DNA of 42,207 bases from Microbacterium sp. (GCF_026393345.1 NZ_JAPLAI010000048.1:1-42207), one strand, 5' to 3'; shown: positions 8,073 through 16,169, counted from the first letter of the stretch. Program-made: numbers and translations. The notes: a model not told the origin generated them from the letters alone.

Positions 8073-8129
8073 ATGATCCGTTCCACGCTCCATCCGGCCC
8101 CGTCGGCGGACTCGGAGGCCGGGCGATGA
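8073..8129 (+). CDS. Possible 18-residue upstream ORF coupled to the OCD-like gene
   Basis: GAGGAG, the strongest ribosome site in this stretch, precedes the ATG at 8073, which opens MIRSTLHPAPSADSEAGR and stops at 8127-8129. The stop overlaps the ATG of the next gene (ATGA at 8126). The next gene has only a weak site of its own (GGAGG at 8115-8119), so ribosomes could be delivered by this mini-ORF. It could also be a relic of an older N-terminus. No known peptide is recognised. Confidence 0.35.
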   Translation: MIRSTLHPAPSADSEAGR

Positions 8130-9133
8130 GCGACGACGGCTTCGTCGCCGACCCTCCCACACTGCTGCTCACCGATGCGGACGTCGCCGCCCTCGCCGAC
8201 GTCGATGCGGCTGTCGCCGCGCTGCGAGACGCCTACAGCCGGCCCGAGGTCGCCTCCTCCACTCCGGAACGTGCGGTGGCGACGACGGCAACGGGATGGC
8301 AGCGGGTGATGACCGCCGCCCCTCCGGGGGGCGCATACGCCGGGTCGAAGACCATCTCCGCATCCCTGCAGAACGGGCTCGTCAGCTATCTCATCACGCT
8401 GTTCGATCAGCGGGACTCCCGGTTGGCCGCCCTCATCGACGGCAACCGCATCACGGGGCTGCGCACCGCGGCGACCGCGGCGGCAGCGCTCACCTCACTT
8501 CTGCCCGATCGTCCCGTCAGCGTTGCCGTCGTGGGATCCGGATTCGAAGCCGGAGCCCAGCTGCGCGCCGCCGCCCGTGTGGCCACGATCGAGCGGGTGT
8601 GCGTGACGAGCCCCACACCGGCCAATCGTGAGCGTTTCGCCGAGGAGCTCTCCGCCGAACTCGGGATCCCCGTCGACCCGGTCGGTGCGGCCGCGGAGGC
8701 CGTGGCGGGTGCGGGTCTCGTGCTGTGTGCGGCGCGGTCCCGGGACGAGACGCCGACCGTGCTGGCCGATTGGGTCGACCCCGATGCGACCATCGTGTCA
8801 GTGGGATCGACGACCCCCGCTCAGCGCGAGCTCGACCCGGCACTCATCGGTCGCGCGTCGTTCATCGTCGCCGACGCCCTCGCCGAGGTCCTGCATGACA
8901 GTGGCGACATGATCGCCGCGCGTGCAGCGGGCATCGACCCGGATGCCGTCACTGTGTCGCTGCACGACCTGCTCGGTGGGCGCGCCATCCGGCCCGAGCG
9001 CGGCATCGCGATCTACAAGTCCACCGGGAGCGGCTTCCAGGACATCGTCCTGGCGTCGCTGATCTATGAGCGGGCGCGCGCCGACGGCCGCGGCATCCCG
9101 CTGCCCTCGGGCATCCTCACCATCCGCAAATAG
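8126..9133 (+). CDS. Ornithine cyclodeaminase / mu-crystallin family protein
   Basis: A 335-residue Rossmann-fold protein. It has the family features LTDADVAAL near the start, GNRITGLRTAATAAAALTSLL before the nucleotide-binding VAVVGSGFEAGAQLRAAA, and the C-terminal YKSTGSGFQDIVLASLIYERA. Family members include ornithine cyclodeaminase, ketimine reductases (mu-crystallin) and alanine dehydrogenase (Archaea), all handling amino or imino acids with NAD(P). The specific substrate cannot be read from the sequence. It sits between the DHDPS-like lyase and the VAO-type oxidase, which suggests that the compound broken down contains, or forms, an imine or amine. Confidence 0.8.
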   Translation: MSDDGFVADPPTLLLTDADVAALADVDAAVAALRDAYSRPEVASSTPERAVATTATGWQRVMTAAPPGGAYAGSKTISASLQNGLVSYLITLFDQRDSRLAALIDGNRITGLRTAATAAAALTSLLPDRPVSVAVVGSGFEAGAQLRAAARVATIERVCVTSPTPANRERFAEELSAELGIPVDPVGAAAEAVAGAGLVLCAARSRDETPTVLADWVDPDATIVSVGSTTPAQRELDPALIGRASFIVADALAEVLHDSGDMIAARAAGIDPDAVTVSLHDLLGGRAIRPERGIAIYKSTGSGFQDIVLASLIYERARADGRGIPLPSGILTIRK

Positions 9134-9170
9134 CGCACACCTCCATCCCTCGTCTCAACGGAGAGAACCC

Positions 9171-10769
9171 ATGACCACACCCGACTTCCTGCCCGCCGTC
9201 CGCAGCCTCATCCCGGCCGACACCGTCCGCCAGGCGCTGGCCGAGATCGCCGACACCATCGGCGCCGACCGCGTCCTGGACGCGCCGGCGGCGGCAGAGT
9301 TCCGCGACCCGTTCCAGCCGGCAGGGTGGGATGCGTTCGCCACCGCGGGCGTCGTCCAGCCGGAGAGCGTCGGCGAGGTGCAGGCCATCGTCCGCATCGC
9401 GGCCGCGCATGGCGTGCCCATCTGGGCGCAGGGGCAGGGGCGGAACAACGGCTACGGCGGCGCTGCACCCCGCGTGTCCGGGGGGATCACGCTGAACTAT
9501 CGGCGGATGAACCGGGTTCTCACGATCGATGAGGACCTCGGCTACGCGCTCGTCGAACCGGGCGTCAGCTTCCAGGACATGTACGACGCGCTGGAGACGG
9601 CCGGGTCCGGGCTGATGGTGTCCGTCCCCGACCTCGGATGGGGGAGCCTCGGGGGGAACTCGCTCGACAACGGACTGACCTACCTGCCCAACGGCAAAGA
9701 CTTCGCGGCCGTCTGCGGAATGGAGGTCGTCACCGCCGATGGCGAACTGCTGCGCACCGGAATGGGCGCCATGGACGGCAACGAGTCCTGGAACCTCTAC
9801 AAGCGCAGTCTCGGTCCCTCGCTCGACCAGCTGTTCATGCAGTCGAACTTCGGCGTCGTCACGAAACTCGGCATCTGGCTGCAGCCCAAACCCGAGGTCA
9901 TCACGCACGTGCACATCGACGTCCGGCGGGACGAAGACCTCATCCCGCTCGTGGACACGCTGCGCCGGCTCCGACTGGACGGCACCGTCGACGGCGTCCC
10001 CTGCATCCTCAACACGCTGTTGATCGCCTCGACGATCGCACCACGCTCGCACTGGGACGATTCCGACCCCTCGGTTCCCCTGACGGACGCAGCGATCGAC
10101 TCGATCGCCGCGCGGATCGGCATCGGGCGGTGGCATCTCCGGCTGGCCCTCTACGGGGATCGCCCCGTCAACACCCACCAGCTCGAAAAGATCGAGCTGG
10201 CGTTCGGGACGATCCCCGACGTCTCCATCCGCTCCACCACGACCACGCCGGAGGAATGGCCGACCCTCCCCGACCCCTCCGACCGGGTGTACGCGGGTGT
10301 CCCTAACCTTGACTGGAAGGATATGGGTGGATGGTATGGCGGCTCGCACGGCGGTCACATGAGCTTCGCGCCGGTGGCCCCCCTCACCGGGCAGAAGGTG
10401 TTTGAGCTCCAGCGCTGGTTGCGCGGACGATTCGAGGCGCGCGGCATCGACCACACCGCCGACCTCATCGTTGTTGGTGCGCGATCCCTTGTCAGTGTGG
10501 CGGGCATCACCTTCGACTACGACGACGAGGCGGCCACCGCGCACGCATACCGCACGATGCAGGACCTGGTCGCCGAGGCGGGGCAGATCGGCTACGGCGA
10601 GTATCGCGCGCACCTGCAGTTTATGGACCTGGCGCAGGAGCAGTACGCCTTCAACGACCACGCCTATCGGCGCTTCGTGGAACGCATCAAGGATGCGGTG
10701 GACCCCCAGGGCATCCTCAACCCCGGCCGCCACGGAATCTGGCCTGCTGGCCTGCGCAACCCCGTCTGA
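9171..10769 (+). CDS. Vanillyl-alcohol-oxidase-type FAD-dependent oxidase
   Basis: A 532-residue flavoenzyme of the VAO/4-cresol dehydrogenase family, with an N-terminal PCMH FAD domain and a C-terminal cap. By alignment from memory with Penicillium VAO, the following are kept: Tyr95 in NNGYGGAAPRVSG (VAO Tyr108), Asp154 in SVPDLGWGS (Asp170), His396 in GGHMSFAPVAPLTG (His422, covalent FAD link) and Tyr478-Arg479 in GYGEYRAHLQFMD (Tyr503-Arg504, phenolate binding). These predict oxidation of a para-substituted phenol at its benzylic carbon. GGNSLDNGLTYLPNG differs from the usual GNAxxRGVGYTPYG, so the substrate pocket is probably its own. The ATG at 9171 has GGAGAG upstream. It is 37 nt after the OCD-like gene and is followed by a hairpin. 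Confidence 0.88.
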   Translation: MTTPDFLPAVRSLIPADTVRQALAEIADTIGADRVLDAPAAAEFRDPFQPAGWDAFATAGVVQPESVGEVQAIVRIAAAHGVPIWAQGQGRNNGYGGAAPRVSGGITLNYRRMNRVLTIDEDLGYALVEPGVSFQDMYDALETAGSGLMVSVPDLGWGSLGGNSLDNGLTYLPNGKDFAAVCGMEVVTADGELLRTGMGAMDGNESWNLYKRSLGPSLDQLFMQSNFGVVTKLGIWLQPKPEVITHVHIDVRRDEDLIPLVDTLRRLRLDGTVDGVPCILNTLLIASTIAPRSHWDDSDPSVPLTDAAIDSIAARIGIGRWHLRLALYGDRPVNTHQLEKIELAFGTIPDVSIRSTTTTPEEWPTLPDPSDRVYAGVPNLDWKDMGGWYGGSHGGHMSFAPVAPLTGQKVFELQRWLRGRFEARGIDHTADLIVVGARSLVSVAGITFDYDDEAATAHAYRTMQDLVAEAGQIGYGEYRAHLQFMDLAQEQYAFNDHAYRRFVERIKDAVDPQGILNPGRHGIWPAGLRNPV

Positions 10770-10781
10770 ACCGCATCCGTC

Positions 10782-10836
10782 TCCGCGACACCCTCTCCCG
10801 CCGATGCCAGCTATGGGCGGGGGCAGGTGTCGCGGA
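10782..10836 (+). terminator. Hairpin between the oxidase and the cyclase-family gene
   Basis: Perfect 11-bp arms TCCGCGACACC (10782-10792) and GGTGTCGCGGA (10826-10836) enclose further complementary CCCGCC/GGCGGG. There is no U tract, as is common in GC-rich actinobacteria. It could end or attenuate transcription from the first half of the island. Confidence 0.6.
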
Positions 10837-10880
10837 CACGGTCGCGCCCACAGGATGGAGGCGCTGACAAAGGAGTTCCC

Positions 10881-11648
10881 ATGCGTTTCGTCGACCTGTC
10901 GATGCCCCTGGACGACGTCATCCCCGTCGATCCGCCGTTCCTGCGGCCGAAGATCGAGTACAAGGACCACATCGGTGGCCTGAAGGACATGTACGCGATG
11001 TACGGCATCCGGCCCGATCAGCTGCTCGACGAGCAGGGCCTCGCGGCGGAGACCGTGACCATCACGACCCACGCCGGCACGCACGTCGACGCCCCCTGGC
11101 ACTACCACCCGACGATGAACAACGGAGAGCGGGCCTGGACGATCGACGAGGTGCCGATCGACTGGTTCTTCCGCCCGGGCGTGAAGCTCGACCTGCGCCA
11201 CCTGCCCAGCGGCCACCTCGTCACCCCGGACGACATCGATGCCGAACTCGACCGCATCGGCTACACGCTGCAGCCGTTCGACATCGTGCTCGCCAACACC
11301 GTGGCAGCCGCCGCATACGGCCGGGACGACTACATCGACACCGGCATCGGGTTCGGCCGCGACGCGACTCTGCACCTCACCGGCCAGGGCATCCGCGTCG
11401 TCGGCACCGATGCCTGGGGCTGGGACCTCCCGATCGCCGCGAACCGCCGGCTCTTCGAAGAGACCGGGGATCCCTCGGTCGTCTGGGAGGGTCATAAGGC
11501 GGGAGCCGAGGTCGGCTACTGCCAGATCGAGAAGCTCCAGCACCTCGAAGACCTCCCCGCCTTCGGCTTCACCGTCGCCTGCTTCCCGGCCAAGGTGCGC
11601 GGCGCCTCCGCCGGCTGGACCCGCGCGGTCGCCCTCTTCGACGAATGA
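10881..11648 (+). CDS. Cyclase-family (kynurenine formamidase-like) metal hydrolase
   Basis: A 255-residue protein of PF04199. The metal-binding motif HxGTHxDxPxH is complete: His64, Gly66, Thr67, His68, Asp70, Pro72 and His74 in THAGTHVDAPWHYHP. The family includes arylformamidases, isatin hydrolase and related hydrolases that open rings or cut amide or ester bonds, usually with Zn or Mn. The ATG at 10881 is chosen for its AAGGAG; an upstream in-frame start at 10827 lies inside the hairpin region and is rejected. It begins the second half of the catabolic island. Confidence 0.85.
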   Translation: MRFVDLSMPLDDVIPVDPPFLRPKIEYKDHIGGLKDMYAMYGIRPDQLLDEQGLAAETVTITTHAGTHVDAPWHYHPTMNNGERAWTIDEVPIDWFFRPGVKLDLRHLPSGHLVTPDDIDAELDRIGYTLQPFDIVLANTVAAAAYGRDDYIDTGIGFGRDATLHLTGQGIRVVGTDAWGWDLPIAANRRLFEETGDPSVVWEGHKAGAEVGYCQIEKLQHLEDLPAFGFTVACFPAKVRGASAGWTRAVALFDE

Positions 11649-11696
11649 CTCCGGGCAGCATCCGCTGACCGTCAACCCACCCTGAAAGGACCACTC

Positions 11697-11990
11697 ATGG
11701 CCTTTGTCTGCACCGCAACCTGGATCGCCAAGCCCGGCGAGGAGGAGACCGTGCGCTCCGCGCTCGAAAAGCTCTCCCCCGCCTCCCGCGAGGAGCCTGG
11801 CAACATCTACTACCAGGCGCACCAGAACCCGGACGAGCCGAACATCTTCCGCATCTTCGAGGTCTACGACGATGAGGAGGCGTTCAAGAAGCACGCCACC
11901 TACCCGCACTTCGAACAGTGGGCGCTCGGACAGGCGATCCCCGCCCTCGAGACGCGGCAGCGGGACTTCTCCCACACGCTGGACTTCTGA
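11697..11990 (+). CDS. Putative quinol monooxygenase (ABM / YgiN family)
   Basis: A 97-residue single-domain protein with the antibiotic-biosynthesis-monooxygenase ferredoxin-like fold signature: a start like MAFVCTATWIAKPGEEETVRSAL, then EPGNIYYQAHQNPDEPNIFRIFEVYDDEEAFKKHATYPHFEQW. YgiN relatives oxidise quinols or other small aromatics without cofactors, and some are only decarboxylases or cyclases. GAAAGGA precedes the ATG at 11697. Its stop overlaps the next ATG (TGATG at 11988-11992), so the two products are made together. Confidence 0.82.
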   Translation: MAFVCTATWIAKPGEEETVRSALEKLSPASREEPGNIYYQAHQNPDEPNIFRIFEVYDDEEAFKKHATYPHFEQWALGQAIPALETRQRDFSHTLDF

Positions 11991-12958
11991 TGCCCCGCTA
12001 CGCCCGCTACATCGGGGACAACGGCCTCACCCACACCGGCATCATCCAGCACGGCAGCGTCCAGGACCTGCCGGGTGACCCCGACATCCTCGCACTGCTG
12101 CAGGGTCCCGAGGATGTCCGCCGCGACGTCCTGGTGCGTGCCGGCAAGCAGCAGCGCCGGCCGATCGCGGACGCGACGTTCGCGGTGCCGGTGCAGCCGC
12201 GCGCCATGCGCGACTTCCTCGTGTTCGAGGCGCACATCGCCGGGATGAAGAAGAACGAGCCCGGTGACGGCACGGTGCCGCCGCAGTGGTACGAGGCGCC
12301 GGCGTTCCTGTTCATGAACCCCTGGTCGGTGGTCCCCGCGGGTGCCGACATCCCGATGCCGCCGTTCACCCAGAAGCTCGACTTCGAACTCGAGGTCGCC
12401 ATGATCGTCAAGGACACCGTCCGCGACGTTCCGCTGGAGGAGGCATCGCAGCACATCGCCGGGTTCTGCCTTTTCAATGACTGGAGTGCACGCGACATCC
12501 AGGGCAACGAGATGCGGGTGGGTCTCGGGCCCAACAAGGGCAAGGACTTCGCCAACACCCTCGGCCCGTGGATCACGACGCCCGAGGAGCTCGAGCAGTT
12601 CCGCGAGGGCGACCGCTACGCGCTGGAGATGTCGGTCGCCATCAACGGCGAGGTCGTCGGCACGGACAACCTCCGCAACATGTCGTGGTCGTTCGAGGAG
12701 ATGCTCGTGCACGCCTCCCGCGACGCCTGGGTTGGCGCGGGTGACGTGCTCGCGACGGGCACCGCATCGCAGGGTGCGCTGTCGGAGCGCTGGGCGCGAG
12801 CGGGCGGGGAGCTCATCATCCCGCCGCTGCAGGTCGGCGACGTTGTCACGATGACCGTCGAAGGCCTCGGCTCCATCTCGAACCGCATCGTCGAGACGAC
12901 GAGCCCGGGCTACCGGGTCCCGCCGGCCCGGCGCACCTACGGTCCCGACCGCCTCTGA
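11990..12958 (+). CDS. Fumarylacetoacetate hydrolase family protein
   Basis: A 322-residue FAH-family enzyme. Visible parts are His82 in DFLVFEAHIAGM, the metal-binding Glu133-x-Glu135 in DFELEVAMIVKD, Asp164 in FNDWSARDIQ, and GKDFANTLGPWITTPEEL. Family members hydrolyse fumarylacetoacetate or acylpyruvates, or act as hydratases or decarboxylases of 2-oxo-enoates in meta-cleavage pathways. Its length is between the short HpcE-like forms and full FAH. The ATG at 11990 is coupled to the preceding gene; an in-frame ATG at 11918 lies inside that gene and is rejected. It is the best candidate for releasing small acids from a ring-cleavage product. Confidence 0.85.
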   Translation: MPRYARYIGDNGLTHTGIIQHGSVQDLPGDPDILALLQGPEDVRRDVLVRAGKQQRRPIADATFAVPVQPRAMRDFLVFEAHIAGMKKNEPGDGTVPPQWYEAPAFLFMNPWSVVPAGADIPMPPFTQKLDFELEVAMIVKDTVRDVPLEEASQHIAGFCLFNDWSARDIQGNEMRVGLGPNKGKDFANTLGPWITTPEELEQFREGDRYALEMSVAINGEVVGTDNLRNMSWSFEEMLVHASRDAWVGAGDVLATGTASQGALSERWARAGGELIIPPLQVGDVVTMTVEGLGSISNRIVETTSPGYRVPPARRTYGPDRL

Positions 12959-12964
12959 CCCGTC

Positions 12965-13028
12965 GCCGAGCCACCCCTGTGCGTGCGACACGTACAGGGG
13001 TGGCTCGCGTGTAATGGGGTGGCTCGGC
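12965..13028. terminator. Two competing hairpins between the FAH-family gene and the LysR gene
   Basis: CGAGCCACCCCTGT (12967-12980) pairs perfectly with ACAGGGGTGGCTCG (12994-13007), a 14-bp stem with a 13-nt loop. The same left arm, extended as GCCGAGCCACCCC (12965-12977), also pairs perfectly with GGGGTGGCTCGGC at 13016-13028. The right arm is thus duplicated, and two mutually exclusive stems can form. It probably terminates the catabolic operon. Confidence 0.65.
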
Positions 13029-13057
13029 GTGGAGGGATGCGGATGCGGGTCGGTCGA

Positions 13058-13063
13058 TATGCT
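13058..13063 (+). promoter_or_regulatory. Putative -10 element of the LysR gene
   Basis: TATGCT lies 31 nt before the ATG at 13095, leaving a short leader that holds GAAGGGG. No clear -35 is seen, which is usual for actinobacterial promoters. Weak evidence. Confidence 0.3.
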
Positions 13064-13094
13064 GGGGCGGGCGTGAAGGGGCGTTTACGAGAGC

Positions 13095-14021
13095 ATGGAT
13101 GATCTGCGCGGCATCGACATCAACCTCATCGTCGTGCTCGATGCCATCCTCACCGAACGCAGCCTCACCCGTGCCGGGGAGTCCATCGGTCTCACCCAGC
13201 CTGCGGTGAGCGGCGCGGTGGCCAAGCTGCGCAAGCTCCTCGACGATCCGCTGCTGGTCCGCAACGGCCGCACCTTCGACCTCACCCCGCGTGCCCTGGC
13301 GCTGCAACCGGTGGTGAGTGAGGCCATCATCGAGGTCGGCCGCACCTTCAACCTGCGGCCGATGTTCGATCCGCGCACCAGCGACCGGCAGTTCCGGCTG
13401 ACCGCATCCGACTACGCCCTGTCCGTGATGACGGCACCGCTGTTGCGGGTGCTCGAGGAGGCGGCGCCGAATGTCTCGGTCGAGTTCGGGTCGCTCAACA
13501 ACATCGGCCCCGTCGATCTGCTCCGCGAGGATGTGGCCATCGCCTCCGCCGCGCACGGCGTGCCCGGAAAGCGCCAGTCGCTGTTCTCGGACAGCATGGC
13601 GTGCATCGTGCGCCGCGGGCACCCGCGGCTGAAGGACGGGGCCCTCGACCTCGTCGACCTCGCCGAGCTGCCCTACGTCCAGGTCGCGTTCGCGGAGCAC
13701 GTGGTGATGTTCGCCGACGACGCGCTCGAGGCCGCCTCCGTCCGCCCGCATGTGGCACGCAGCGTCCCGGGCTTCCTCCCGGTTCCCTTCCTCGTCTCCG
13801 GCACCGACATGTTCGGCTTCGTTCCGACGCGCGTCGCGGAGCTCTACGGCGCGCAGCTGGATCTGACCGTCGCCCGCATCCCGCTGCCGCTGGCGACCCT
13901 CGTGGAATCCGCGTTCTGGCATCCCTCGCGCAACAGCGACCCGGCCCTGCGGTGGCTCCTCGGCATCCTCCGCACCGTCGCGGAGCTCGTCGAGTTCGAC
14001 ACGGACGTCCAGCCCGCCTGA
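13095..14021 (+). CDS. LysR-family regulator (NodD/NahR/PcpR-like)
   Basis: A 308-residue regulator. The N-terminus MDDLRGIDINLIVVLDAILTERSLTRAGESIGLTQPAVSGAVAKLRKLL is the form seen in NodD, NahR, LinR and PcpR, LysR proteins that respond to aromatic inducers. A periplasmic-binding-like effector domain follows. It stands between the cyclase/ABM/FAH genes and the SDR gene, all on the same strand, so it may activate one or both groups in response to an aromatic compound. Its own promoter region follows the paired hairpins. Confidence 0.88.
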   Translation: MDDLRGIDINLIVVLDAILTERSLTRAGESIGLTQPAVSGAVAKLRKLLDDPLLVRNGRTFDLTPRALALQPVVSEAIIEVGRTFNLRPMFDPRTSDRQFRLTASDYALSVMTAPLLRVLEEAAPNVSVEFGSLNNIGPVDLLREDVAIASAAHGVPGKRQSLFSDSMACIVRRGHPRLKDGALDLVDLAELPYVQVAFAEHVVMFADDALEAASVRPHVARSVPGFLPVPFLVSGTDMFGFVPTRVAELYGAQLDLTVARIPLPLATLVESAFWHPSRNSDPALRWLLGILRTVAELVEFDTDVQPA

Positions 14022-14090
14022 GTCCCTCCGGGCAGCGTCCGGATGCCTGGTATGCCGGTCGCGGTCTGCACCCGGCCCGCATCCCGGCCC

Positions 14091-14096
14091 TAGCGT
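14091..14096 (+). promoter_or_regulatory. Putative -10 element of the SDR gene
   Basis: TAGCGT (TAnnnT) lies 41 nt before the SDR start and is followed by the ribosome site GAAAGGGG. The palindrome-like ATGCCTGGTATGCCGGT just upstream (about 14043-14059) could be where the adjacent LysR protein binds. Weak evidence. Confidence 0.3.
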
Positions 14097-14137
14097 GGGC
14101 GTGGTGGCATCGCCGCCGCCGCCGAAAGGGGTCCGAG

Positions 14138-14851
14138 ATGACCGAACGCACCGCCGTCGTGACCGGAGGAGCGCGGGGGATCGGCGCCGCCATCGTCGCG
14201 CGCCTTCGCACCGCAGGCCTTGTCGTCGCGAGCCTCGACGTCATCGACCCGGCGGCGCCCCGCGACGGCGTGATCGACGTGCACGCCGACATCTCCGACC
14301 CGGATGCGGTCGCCTCGGCGATCGAGCGGGTCGGGCGGGAGTCCGCGCCGCCGGCCGTCGTGGTGCACTGCGCCGCCTTCCAGAAGGCCGTGCCGTTCGA
14401 CGAGCTCAGCGCGGCCGACTGGCAGCGCACCTTCCGCGTCAACGTGGACGGCGCGTTCCATCTCATCCGCGCGGCGCTTCCTGGGCTCCGCGCTGCGGGC
14501 GACGGGCGCATCGTCGTCATCACCTCCTCCAGCTACGTCACCCCGCCCGCAGCGATGAGCCACTACATCGCCAGCAAGGGCGCGCTGACCGGCCTCGTCC
14601 GGGGCCTCGCGACCGAGCTCGGACCCGACGGGATCACCGTGAACGCGGTGGCTCCGGGTCTCACTCGCACCGAGCACGCCGTCCACGACATCCCCGACGC
14701 GCACTTCGCGCTGGTGCGCAGCCGGCAGGCGGTGCCGAGATCGGGGGAACCGGACGACATCGCCGCGGCCGTCGCGTTCCTCGCCTCACCGGATGCGGCT
14801 TTCATCACCGGTCAGACCCTCCTCGTCGACGGAGGTGAGGGCAGGATCTGA
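14138..14851 (+). CDS. Short-chain dehydrogenase/reductase (SDR)
   Basis: A 237-residue classical SDR. It has the nucleotide-binding TGGARGIG (residues 9-16), the catalytic serines at about 130-132 (VITSSSY) and Tyr143-x3-Lys147 (SHYIASKGAL). The NAVAPG motif follows and the end reads ITGQTLLVDGGEGRI. It oxidises an alcohol or reduces a carbonyl with NAD(P). The substrate is unknown, but position between the LysR regulator and a sugar-type importer suggests a catabolic role. The ATG at 14138 is supported by GAAAGGGG; an upstream in-frame ATG at 13601 lies inside the LysR gene. Confidence 0.9.
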   Translation: MTERTAVVTGGARGIGAAIVARLRTAGLVVASLDVIDPAAPRDGVIDVHADISDPDAVASAIERVGRESAPPAVVVHCAAFQKAVPFDELSAADWQRTFRVNVDGAFHLIRAALPGLRAAGDGRIVVITSSSYVTPPAAMSHYIASKGALTGLVRGLATELGPDGITVNAVAPGLTRTEHAVHDIPDAHFALVRSRQAVPRSGEPDDIAAAVAFLASPDAAFITGQTLLVDGGEGRI

Positions 14852-14898
14852 GCGGCCGAAGCGATACGCTCATCGAACTGGGCGATGCCACCCATCGC

Positions 14899-14929
14899 AG
14901 CCCCCGCGTTCCCGAACCCGCGGCGGGCT
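14899..14929 (+). terminator. Hairpin after the SDR gene
   Basis: AGCCCCCGCG (14899-14908) and CGCGGCGGGCT (14919-14929) pair with one bulge around a 10-nt loop, 47 nt after the SDR stop. It may end the SDR message, or act in the leader of the following importer operon, whose start codon is 95 nt further on. Confidence 0.4.
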
Positions 14930-15023
14930 GGTGTGATGAAGCGCTGGCATGGACGCCAGTACCCGAACGAGGCGAAGGCGCCGGCACCTCGGCACTCGCC
15001 TCCTGACACAGCAGGAGTGTCTC

Positions 15024-16169
15024 GTGAGATCACAGAAGAAGTTCGCGATCGCGACAGCAGTCGTCGCCGTCGCCGTCGCCCTCGCCGGTTGTACCACCGG
15101 TGACACCACGGACCCCGCCGCCAGCGGCGACACCACGGAGCTCAGCGCCGAGGCTCAGACCGCGCTGGACACCGCGTACGAGGGCATCGGCTCCGACCTC
15201 GCCGACCTGACCCCCGTAACGCCCGAGGCGGGCCTCAACTTCTACGTCATGTCGTGCGGCGAGTCGAACCCGACCTGCTCCGCGCCGGCCGCCGCCATGG
15301 CCGAGGCCGCCGAGACGGCCGGCTGGAACGCCACGATCGTCGACGGCAAGCTGAGCCCCGAGGGCTTCGCGACCGCGATCCGCCAGGCCGTCGCCGGCGG
15401 CGCGGACGTGCTCGTCCCAGTCGGCATCAGCTGCAGCGCGGCGCAGGCCGCCTTCCAGGAAGCCCACGACGCCGGCGTCACCATCGTCGGCGGGGGTGGC
15501 GTGGACGACTGCGACCCGAAGCTGTGGGACGCCGAGCGTCTCTGGCTCGAGGACGCGCCCGTGCCCAGCCCCTTCATGGCGATCGGCAAGCTGCAGGCCG
15601 ACTACGTGTTCGGCAAGACCGACGGCGACCCGAAGACCGTCGTCGTGAACATGACCAGCAACCCGTGGGGTGGCCTGGTGACCACCGCCTTCGAGGACGA
15701 GATCACCGCCCTCGGTTCGGGTGAGGTCGTCGAGGTTGTCGACGTCTCCGACGTCGAGAGCGCCGACGGTTCCATGAACCAGAAGATCGTCAGCGTGCTG
15801 CTGGCCAACCCCGACGCGAACTCGCTGGTCATGCCGACCGACGGTTACCTCGTCAACGGCCTCGCCGCCGCCATCGACCAGGCCGGTCTCGCGGACAAGC
15901 TCACGGTCGTGGGCGGGTTCGGATCCGAGGGTGCGCTCGACATGATCCGCAACGGCCAGCCCGGCATCACCGCCACCGTCGGCCAGGCGCAGATCTGGGA
16001 GTCGTGGGGTTCCATCGACACCGCCATCCGCGCGCGTGCCGGTGAGGACGTCGCCTTCATCGGGCAGTCGGTGCAGGTGGTCGACAAGGACCACAACCTG
16101 CCGGACTCCGGCCCGTACGACGGCAGCATCGACTGGAAGTCCAAGTTCCTCGCGGCGTGGGGCAAGTGA
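15024..16169 (+). CDS. Ribose-type ABC transporter substrate-binding lipoprotein
   Basis: The GTG at 15024 is chosen because CAGGAG lies just upstream and a clean lipoprotein signal follows: MRSQKKFAIATAVVAVAVALAGC with Cys23. This gives 381 residues; an upstream in-frame ATG at 14949 would put a charged, non-signal segment first. The mature part has the type I periplasmic-binding fold (AIRQAVAGGADVLVPVGISC, VPSPFMAIGKLQADYVFG, IVSVLLANPDANSLVMPTDG). Relatives bind ribose, rhamnose, xylose, autoinducer-2 or other small polyols, and some bind aromatic glycosides. The ligand is unknown. An alanine- and threonine-rich linker follows the lipid anchor. Confidence 0.88.
   Translation: MRSQKKFAIATAVVAVAVALAGCTTGDTTDPAASGDTTELSAEAQTALDTAYEGIGSDLADLTPVTPEAGLNFYVMSCGESNPTCSAPAAAMAEAAETAGWNATIVDGKLSPEGFATAIRQAVAGGADVLVPVGISCSAAQAAFQEAHDAGVTIVGGGGVDDCDPKLWDAERLWLEDAPVPSPFMAIGKLQADYVFGKTDGDPKTVVVNMTSNPWGGLVTTAFEDEITALGSGEVVEVVDVSDVESADGSMNQKIVSVLLANPDANSLVMPTDGYLVNGLAAAIDQAGLADKLTVVGGFGSEGALDMIRNGQPGITATVGQAQIWESWGSIDTAIRARAGEDVAFIGQSVQVVDKDHNLPDSGPYDGSIDWKSKFLAAWGK

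Noticed and set aside
9117..11975. A 952-codon open frame on the minus strand
   Set aside because: It is antisense to four well-supported enzymes, is rich in Arg/Gly/Asp without known motifs, and reflects high G+C third positions.
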